Below are positions 58,620 to 64,000 of a stretch of 64,000 nucleotides of DNA, piece by piece; within the stretch, counting starts at the first letter, position 1, and every line of letters starts with the position of its first letter. Origin of the DNA: Conexibacter woesei Iso977N (GTDB lineage: Bacteria > Actinomycetota > Thermoleophilia > Solirubrobacterales > Solirubrobacteraceae); assembly GCF_000424625.1 (NCBI RefSeq), contig NZ_AUKG01000003.1:434001-498000 (forward strand), in the 5' to 3' direction. The notes under the pieces are model-generated. The model was given only the letters and a program-made list of their open reading frames with translations. It was not told the DNA's origin and did no database searches. The translations under genes and the position numbers were made by a program.

Positions 58620-59975
58620 ATGCCCTCCACCACCTCAACCGTGCTCGAAGACTGGGGGAGGATGGTCGCGTTCACGCCCGACGTCGTCCTGCGCCCCACG
58701 TCGATCGACGAGCTGAAGACGATGCTGGCCGACGCGCACGCCGCGGGCAGGCGCGTCCGGGTGCCGGGCAGCCTGCACTCGTGCGCCGAGATCGTGGTGA
58801 CCGACGCGCTGCTCGACACGTCCGGGCTCCCGAAGGAGATCGTGATGGACGCCGACCGCGGCGGGTTCGTCGCGACCGCGAACGTCAGGCTCCACGACCT
58901 CCTCGCCGAGCTGGGCACCCACGGCAAGTCGCTGACAGCCACCGGCGGCACCGACGCGCAGACGCTCGCGGGCCTGATCTCCACCGGGACCGCGCCCGCG
59001 AGCTCGCGCAACTCGCTCTACGAGAAGCTCGAGTGGGTCGAGCTGGTGACGATCGAGGCCGGCAGCGGCGCGGCGGTCGAGCGCCGGATCGCGCGCGGCG
59101 ACGCCGACTGGCCCGCGGTCGTCTGCTCGCTCGGCGTGCTCGGCGTCCTGACCCGCGTGCGCTTCGCGGTCGTCGACGAGCTCTACTTCGACGTCGTCCA
59201 GGAGAAGGTCCTGATGGACGACGTCCTCATCGACCTCGACGCGACCAGCAGGAGGTACGACTTCTGGCGCGTCAACTGGATGCCCAAGAGCCGGTACGCG
59301 CTGCTGTGGGCGGCGACCGCGGTGCCGCGCGGCGAGTCCAGGGACGACGGCGACTACGTGCCCGACCAGTCCGAGCAGATCCTCGAGTTCGTCGAGAAGG
59401 TCCTCGACGAGATCGCCGACGTCGGGCCGCTGCTGGACCTGCCGCTGGAGCTCCTCTACAGGGGCATGGAGTTCGCCTACGACCCCGACAACCGCACCGG
59501 CCCGCTGCGCAACATGCTGCCGGTCGACCGCCGCGCGCCGACGCACGTCGCGATGGCCGAGTGGAGCTTCCGCCCGCGTGACATCGACCGCGTCCGCGGC
59601 GCCTGCGAGGCCTACTTCGACGCCCACGGCTGGCCGAACATCCCGACCGAGATCGAGCTGACCCAGGTCGACGGCAGCTGGATGTCGGCGTGGGGCTGGG
59701 ACGACGAGGCCTACATCGTGAAGTTCAACTTCATGTACTTGACCGACGTGTGCAAGCAGCCGGGCGACAAGGAGAAGATCTTCACCCACCTCAAGGGCCT
59801 CTGGGACCACCTCAGGGACGACGCGAGGGTCGAGTTCCGCGCGCACTGGGGCAAGCTCAACTTCATCGACCCCGACTGGGTGGAGACGCACAGCCACATC
59901 GAGGAGTTCCGCCCGTTCGTCTGCCCGGTGTTGTTGAACGACTACATCGAGGCGCGGATCGGACCGGCGGCATGA
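58620..59975 (+). CDS. FAD-linked aldonolactone oxidase-like protein
   Basis: A 451-aa VAO-family flavoprotein. The FAD-binding N-terminus has RVRVPGSLHSCAEIVVTD and GGTDAQTLAGLISTGT. The C-terminal D-arabinono/L-gulono-lactone oxidase domain ends VEFRAHWGKLNFIDPDW, the conserved ALO tail. It oxidises aldonolactones or alditols with O2. Residue and context do not settle the substrate. TATCGT lies 8 nt before GTG 58617, and ATG 58620 follows, so the mRNA may be leaderless. Coupled to the M19 gene 1 bp downstream. Confidence 0.83.
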   Translation: MPSTTSTVLEDWGRMVAFTPDVVLRPTSIDELKTMLADAHAAGRRVRVPGSLHSCAEIVVTDALLDTSGLPKEIVMDADRGGFVATANVRLHDLLAELGTHGKSLTATGGTDAQTLAGLISTGTAPASSRNSLYEKLEWVELVTIEAGSGAAVERRIARGDADWPAVVCSLGVLGVLTRVRFAVVDELYFDVVQEKVLMDDVLIDLDATSRRYDFWRVNWMPKSRYALLWAATAVPRGESRDDGDYVPDQSEQILEFVEKVLDEIADVGPLLDLPLELLYRGMEFAYDPDNRTGPLRNMLPVDRRAPTHVAMAEWSFRPRDIDRVRGACEAYFDAHGWPNIPTEIELTQVDGSWMSAWGWDDEAYIVKFNFMYLTDVCKQPGDKEKIFTHLKGLWDHLRDDARVEFRAHWGKLNFIDPDWVETHSHIEEFRPFVCPVLLNDYIEARIGPAA

Positions 59976-59976
59976 C

Positions 59977-61098
59977 ATGACCCTCCTGATCGACATCCAC
60001 GCCCACCCGGCGATGAACGCGTTCCTCTGGGACCGCGACCTGCGCAGGCACGTCATGGGCGGCGACATGTTCAACCCGCTCGCGAGCCTCAGCGACTTCG
60101 AGATGCTGAGTCGTGGGGGTGTCGACGTGCTCTGGTCCGCGCTGCACGTTCCGGAGAGGGAGTTCATCGACAACCCGCCGATCCACCTCGCCGCCCACCT
60201 CACCAGGGGCGGCAGGATGCTGCTGGAGAGGAACGCGTGGGAGTGCCTGCTCGTGCAGATGGGCCAGATGGAGCAGCAGGTCGAGCGCTCCTCGGAGCAC
60301 TTCCGCCACGTCCGCTCCAACGCCGAGCTGGACGCCGCGCTCGCCGACGGCCGCACCGCGATCGTCCACACCGTCGAAGGCGGCCACCACCTGTCGGCGG
60401 GCCTCGAGCCCGGCGACGAGGCCGGCCGCCTCGCGCGCGTCGACCTGCTCGCCGACCGCGGCGTCGCGTCGATCACGCTCGCGCACCTGTTCCCCAACGA
60501 CCTCGCGGGCCACGTCGACGCGATCCCGAAGGAGGAGCACAGGATCCTGTTCTGGAAGGTCGACCCGCAGGTCGACCTCACGCGCGGGCTGACCGAGCTG
60601 GGCAGGGCCGTCCTGGAGCGGATGATCGAGCGCAGGATCCTGCCCGACGTCGCCCACTGCACGATCCCGGCGCGCCAGCAGGTCTACGCGCAGGTCGCCA
60701 ACCGGATCCCGATCGTCGCCTCCCACATCGGCGTCGCGACGCTCAACGCCGAGCCCTACAACTTGACCGAGGAGGACGTCACGGCGATCGCCGCCAGCCG
60801 CGGGATCGCCGGCGTCATCTTCATGCCCTACTGGCTGGAGTCCTCGCACCCCAAGGACGGCCTCGACGCGATCTGGCGCACGATGGTCCAGCTCAACGAC
60901 TGGGCGGGCGGGACCTGGGAGCACGTCGCGGTCGGGACCGACTTCGACGGCTTCACCGATCCGCCTGACGACTGCTCGGACGAGAGCCAGCTCCCGAAGC
61001 TCCGGACCCACCTCGAGCAGCAGGGCCTCACCGGCGACGCGCTCGACAGGGTCCTCGGCGCCAACGCCCGCCGCGTGCTCACCGACGGCTGGCGTTAG
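59977..61098 (+). CDS. Membrane-dipeptidase family (M19) metallohydrolase
   Basis: A 373-aa amidohydrolase-fold enzyme. Metal ligands are His/His in LIDIHAHPAMN, the bridging Glu in VHTVEGGHHL, His in PDVAHCTIP, and His in PIVASHIGVA. GTDFDGFTD closes the site. M19 enzymes cleave dipeptides, often with D-residues, or beta-lactams. This one has HAHP where classical renal dipeptidase has HNDxP, so its substrate may differ. No signal peptide is present. It follows the flavoprotein gene by 1 bp. Confidence 0.83.
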   Translation: MTLLIDIHAHPAMNAFLWDRDLRRHVMGGDMFNPLASLSDFEMLSRGGVDVLWSALHVPEREFIDNPPIHLAAHLTRGGRMLLERNAWECLLVQMGQMEQQVERSSEHFRHVRSNAELDAALADGRTAIVHTVEGGHHLSAGLEPGDEAGRLARVDLLADRGVASITLAHLFPNDLAGHVDAIPKEEHRILFWKVDPQVDLTRGLTELGRAVLERMIERRILPDVAHCTIPARQQVYAQVANRIPIVASHIGVATLNAEPYNLTEEDVTAIAASRGIAGVIFMPYWLESSHPKDGLDAIWRTMVQLNDWAGGTWEHVAVGTDFDGFTDPPDDCSDESQLPKLRTHLEQQGLTGDALDRVLGANARRVLTDGWR

Positions 61099-61211
61099 GC
61101 GCCCGCGGGCATCGGCGCGACCGCAACCGGCATCGCCGCGCGCTCCCACCCGGCGTACCGTCGGTGTCCGGCCGGTCCAGGCACCGACACCTACACGTAG
61201 GGGAGATCATC

Positions 61212-61883
61212 ATGGAGCAGCACTCAGCGGGCGCCCTGCTGGACGCCACCGCGCAGGCCGCGCGCAACGCCGACGGCGAGGGCCGCCAGGAGGTCTTGGA
61301 CTTCCTGGTCACCGAGGAGCAGCTCGGCGTGACGTTCGTGAGCGCCGCGATCGAGCGCGCGGGAGGGACGCCGTCGGAGGCGTTCCTGCCGGTCCTGCGC
61401 AACGCGGTCACGACCGAGTACCACCACGTCGAGGCGCTCAAGGACGCGGGCGGCAGGGCGTTGACCACCAGGTACTGGTTCCCGGACGCCGCGTTCGGCG
61501 ACGGCGGGATCGGCCTGTTCGAGACGCTCGAGGTCGTCGAGACGATCGAGATCTCGCTCTACCTGCTCGGCGTCAGCGCGTTCGCGCGCGGCGGCGAGGC
61601 GTTCGGCGCGCGCCTGTGCGCCGAGGCGATGGGCACCGAGGCCGTGCACCGCGCGCTCGTCCGCTTCGCGCAGTCGCAGATCGGCGGCCAGCCGATCGTG
61701 CCCAACGACGTCGGCTTCGAGAACTTCGACTGGCGCTCGGTCCCGGTGGTCCGCGCCGCGCTCGAGGACCTCGGCATCGGCTACGGCGTCGAGAGCAACC
61801 AGCCCGGCAGGTTCTACGACTACCCCGGCGACCCGCTGGCCTCCGGCCTCGGCACGCCGGTCAGCCACATCAGCCCGGCGTAG
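61212..61883 (+). CDS. Ferritin-like domain protein
   Basis: A 223-aa protein with a predicted four-helix ferritin-like bundle. Helix 1 has VLDFLVTEEQLGVTFVSAA, helix 2 VTTEYHHVEALKDAGG with ExxH, helix 3 ETLEVVETIEISLYLL, and helix 4 CAEAMGTEAVHRALVRFA with ExxxxxxH. These are plausible di-iron ligands. No Tat signal is visible, unlike many actinobacterial ferritin-like proteins. GGGGAG lies about 7 nt before the ATG. Its 3' end overlaps the convergent efflux gene by 14 bp. Confidence 0.75.
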   Translation: MEQHSAGALLDATAQAARNADGEGRQEVLDFLVTEEQLGVTFVSAAIERAGGTPSEAFLPVLRNAVTTEYHHVEALKDAGGRALTTRYWFPDAAFGDGGIGLFETLEVVETIEISLYLLGVSAFARGGEAFGARLCAEAMGTEAVHRALVRFAQSQIGGQPIVPNDVGFENFDWRSVPVVRAALEDLGIGYGVESNQPGRFYDYPGDPLASGLGTPVSHISPA

Positions 61884-63330
61884 ACGCCGCGCCCGCGCCG
61901 ACCGCGACGCGGCCGGCCTCCGGCGTGCGCACCAGCACGGCCGCCGCCACCCAGGCGGCGGCCGCGCAGCCGACCGCGACCCAGAGCGCGAGGTGGTAGC
62001 CGCCCAGCAGCGCGTCCGGCGTGCTCGCGCCGCGCGCCAGCAGCGACCGCGTGCGGTCGTCGGAGAGCGAGCCGAGCGCCGCGATCCCGATCGCGGCGCT
62101 GATCTGCAGCGACGTGTTCGTCAGTCCGGAGGCGACGCCCGCGTCGGCGGCCGGCACGCGCGCCATCGCGATCACCAGCAGCGGCATCAGCGACAGCCCC
62201 GCGCCGAGGCCGGTCAGCAGGAACGACAGCACGAGCACCGGCACGTAGGCGGTGTGCTCGCCCGCGGTCGCCAGCAGCGCGAGGCCCGCGGCGATCAGCG
62301 GCAACCCGGACAACAACGTCGCCCGCGGGCCGAAGCGCGCCACGAGCCTCGCCGTCGGGCCGAGCGACAACACCATCATCATCAGGGTCTGGGGCAGGAA
62401 CGCGATGCCGGTCGTCAGCACGCTGTAGCCGCGCAGCTTCTCGATGTACAACACGCCGATCAGGAACGTCGAGAACAGCCCGACGATCAGCAGCCCGCGG
62501 ACGACGCTCGTCGCCGCCAGCCCCGGGATCCGGAAGACCCGCAGCGGCATGATCGGGTTGGCGATCCGGCTCTCCAGCGCGACGAACGCCACGCCCATCG
62601 CCAGCCCGAGCGCGCCGAAGCCCAGAGTGTGCGGCGATCCCCAGCCGTCGGTGCTCGCGGTGACGATCGCGTAGACGACGACCAGCATCGCGCCGGTGAT
62701 CAGGACCGAGCCGAGCCAGTCGAGGTCGCGCCCGATCCCGGGCCCGGGGTTCTCGACCAGCCACAGCCGCCCGAGCACCAGCGTGACGACGCCGATCGGC
62801 AGGTTGACGTAGAAGATCCAGTGCCAGTCGAGCACGGTCGTGATCACGCCGCCGAGGATCAGCCCGAGCGACCCGCCGCCGGCGATCACCAGCGTGTAGA
62901 CCGACATCGCCCGCGCGCGCTCGCGCGGGTCCGGGAACTCGGAGGCGATGATCGCCACGATCACCGAGACCGCGGCCGCGCCGCCGAGGCCCTGCGCGAA
63001 GCGCGCCACGACGAGCGTCGCCTGGTCGGAGGCCAGCCCGCACGCGGCGGACGCGAGCGTGAACAGCGTGACGCCGACGAGGAACATCCTGCGCCGCCCG
63101 ACGAGGTCGCCGAGCCGCCCGCACAGCAGCAGGAACGAGCCGAAGGTGATCAGGTAGCCGTTCAGGACCCACGTCAGCGTCGACTGGCTGAAGTGCAGGT
63201 CATGCTGGATGTCGGGGAGTGCGACGTTGACGATCGTGGAGTCCAGGATCGACATCAGCTGCGCCATGCAGACGACGGTGAGGGCGACCCAGCGCGCGCT
63301 GGGGAGCTGGGCGCGGTCGGTGACTGTCAT
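61870..63330 (-). CDS. DHA2-type (14-TM) MFS drug efflux pump
   Basis: A 486-aa proton-coupled exporter. Motif A is GRLGDLVGRRRMFLVG, motif D1 is LDSTIVNVALPDIQ, and motif C-like GGGSLGLILGGVITTVLDW marks antiporters. Fourteen helices are expected. ATG 63330 has AAGGA 7 nt upstream. ATG 63339 lies on the SD. It is divergent from a MarR regulator across a perfect palindrome, so expression is probably inducible by the pump's substrates. Confidence 0.9.
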   Translation of the reverse strand: MTVTDRAQLPSARWVALTVVCMAQLMSILDSTIVNVALPDIQHDLHFSQSTLTWVLNGYLITFGSFLLLCGRLGDLVGRRRMFLVGVTLFTLASAACGLASDQATLVVARFAQGLGGAAAVSVIVAIIASEFPDPRERARAMSVYTLVIAGGGSLGLILGGVITTVLDWHWIFYVNLPIGVVTLVLGRLWLVENPGPGIGRDLDWLGSVLITGAMLVVVYAIVTASTDGWGSPHTLGFGALGLAMGVAFVALESRIANPIMPLRVFRIPGLAATSVVRGLLIVGLFSTFLIGVLYIEKLRGYSVLTTGIAFLPQTLMMMVLSLGPTARLVARFGPRATLLSGLPLIAAGLALLATAGEHTAYVPVLVLSFLLTGLGAGLSLMPLLVIAMARVPAADAGVASGLTNTSLQISAAIGIAALGSLSDDRTRSLLARGASTPDALLGGYHLALWVAVGCAAAAWVAAAVLVRTPEAGRVAVGAGAASTPG

Positions 63331-63333
63331 GGA

Positions 63334-63357
63334 GATCATCCTTGCACAAGGATGATC
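63334..63357. promoter_or_regulatory. Perfect 24-bp palindromic operator (MarR site)
   Basis: GATCATCCTTG (63334-63344), CA, and CAAGGATGATC (63347-63357) form an exact inverted repeat. It lies 3 bp before the efflux-pump ATG and 24 bp before the MarR start, so a bound dimer would block translation-proximal transcription of both. The SD of the pump gene is inside the palindrome. Confidence 0.85.
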
Positions 63358-63380
63358 AGCAGTCCAATGGAGATCACGGG

Positions 63381-63818
63381 ATGGCCTACGATCCGGGCAT
63401 GGCCGTGAAGCACCGCGAGGGAACGCTGATGCTCCTCTCCCGCCTGTCCAAGCAGGCGATGCGCGCCACCCCCGAGGCCGACATGGGGATGTCGATCCGG
63501 CACTTCATGGCCCTGCACTCGATCCCCGGCGAGATGCCCCAGCGCCAGCTGGCCGACGTCATGTGCATCGACGCCAACAACACGGTGATCCTGCTCAACG
63601 AGCTGGAGGCCCTGGGCTGGGTCGTGCGCGAGCGCGACCCGCAGGACCGGCGCCGCCACGTCGTCCGGATCACCGACGCCGGCCGCGCCGCCTACGACCG
63701 CGCGCTGGGCGCCCGCGACGGCATCGAGGACGACGTCCTCGGCCCGCTGAGCGAAGCCGAGCGCCGGCAGCTGCACGACCTCCTCGCCCGCGCGTTGGGC
63801 GAGCCCGAAGCGTCCTAA
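63381..63818 (+). CDS. MarR-family regulator
   Basis: A 145-aa winged-helix regulator. The recognition region is PQRQLADVMCIDANNTVILL, the wing is VRERDPQDRRRHVVRITDAG, and dimerisation helices lie at both ends. ATG 63381 was chosen because GGAG lies 8 nt upstream. TTG 63342 would start inside the operator. It presumably represses itself and the divergent efflux pump through the 24-bp palindrome and is released by a small phenolic or drug ligand. Confidence 0.88.
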   Translation: MAYDPGMAVKHREGTLMLLSRLSKQAMRATPEADMGMSIRHFMALHSIPGEMPQRQLADVMCIDANNTVILLNELEALGWVVRERDPQDRRRHVVRITDAGRAAYDRALGARDGIEDDVLGPLSEAERRQLHDLLARALGEPEAS

Positions 63819-63899
63819 CGAGCGCCGGCGCGCCAGGCGCGTCGAACGAGCGTCCATCGAATCTCCACCACATCGCTGGGAATCCGCTATGGTGGGTGA

Positions 63900-64000
63900 C
63901 GGTCAAGAGCGCCAGCGTCAAGCCCCGGCTCGCTGGCCGGCAACCCTCGTTCGCGGTGGGGTGCCCCGGGTGAAGACCAGGCCCGCGTGCCACGTGGCAC
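63900..64000 (+). promoter_or_regulatory. SAM-IV type S-adenosylmethionine riboswitch, truncated by window end
   Basis: The core matches the actinobacterial SAM-IV pattern: GGTCAAGAGCGCCAGCGTCA, then CCCCGGCTCGCTGGCCGGCA ACCCTC, GCGGTGGGGTGCCCCGGGTG, closed by GAAGACC pairing with the initial GGTC. A following hairpin, GTGCC-ACGT-GGCAC (63987-64000), would be P5. It should switch off a methionine or sulfur gene just beyond the right edge when SAM is abundant. Confidence 0.88.

Overview
The window is a 64-kb chromosomal segment from a high-GC actinobacterium, most likely of the class Thermoleophilia (order Solirubrobacterales). This placement is inferred, not demonstrated. It rests on the very high GC, a stand-alone csrA next to small lineage-type proteins, an ECF sigma factor fused to a zinc finger and a long Thr/Pro tail, many start codons 6-10 nt downstream of TANNNT boxes, and an actinobacterial SAM-IV type riboswitch at the right end.

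Region 1 (1-20.9 kb) is mostly housekeeping. It has a nucleic-acid-binding-like small protein, csrA, a lipoprotein thermonuclease, a DUF2090 aldolase-like protein, a GCS2 carboxylate-amine ligase, a zinc-ribbon protein that looks like a dead rhomboid, an MBL hydrolase with an AsnC-type sensor, a pilin, lspA, csaA, the sigma fusion, tRNA-Leu(UAA), a large adhesin-like secreted protein, a DUF167 protein, an HxlR regulator, a class III adenylate cyclase, a ThDP enzyme, Ppx/GppA and a 2-hydroxyacid dehydrogenase. Between the last two convergent blocks lies a 553-bp gap (18168-18720) with no convincing ORF. It is packed with perfect inverted repeats, a cUUCGg tetraloop and G-U-tolerant helices. This is the best candidate for an undescribed element, a large structured RNA on the + strand.

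Region 2 (20.9-31.7 kb) looks like an old island at an initiator tRNA. An intact tRNA-fMet (20987-21060) with terminator is followed 7 kb later by a diverged copy of its 3' part plus terminator (28279-28351). Between them are a Ni/Co permease and a tight operon: an unknown protein, a signal-less DUF4331 protein, a DyP peroxidase, an enoyl-CoA hydratase homologue and a sulfite-oxidase-type Mo enzyme. Two paralogous small beta-rich proteins lie inside and just outside the island.

Region 3 (31.8-51.1 kb) is a catabolic locus. It holds a mutarotase-like protein, an MBL lactonase-like hydrolase, two SDR dehydrogenases, an RbsABC-type sugar transporter, two paralogous GntR/FCD regulators, a secreted GH36-like glycosidase, a hydroxyacid dehydrogenase, a 2-oxoacid dehydrogenase with its E2 split into separate lipoyl and catalytic proteins, a GlcD-type flavoprotein and an FAH-family hydrolase. 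Together these suggest sugar capture, non-phosphorylating oxidation, cleavage to pyruvate plus a hydroxyacid, and oxidation of both.

Region 4 (51.1-64 kb) holds a GH15 hydrolase, a secreted beta-propeller protein, a Tat-exported amine oxidase, a PucR regulator, an aldonolactone-oxidase-like flavoprotein, an M19 dipeptidase, a ferritin-like protein, and a DHA2 efflux pump divergent from a MarR regulator across a perfect 24-bp palindrome. The window ends inside the SAM-IV type riboswitch. No CRISPR array, transposase, integrase or rRNA was seen.
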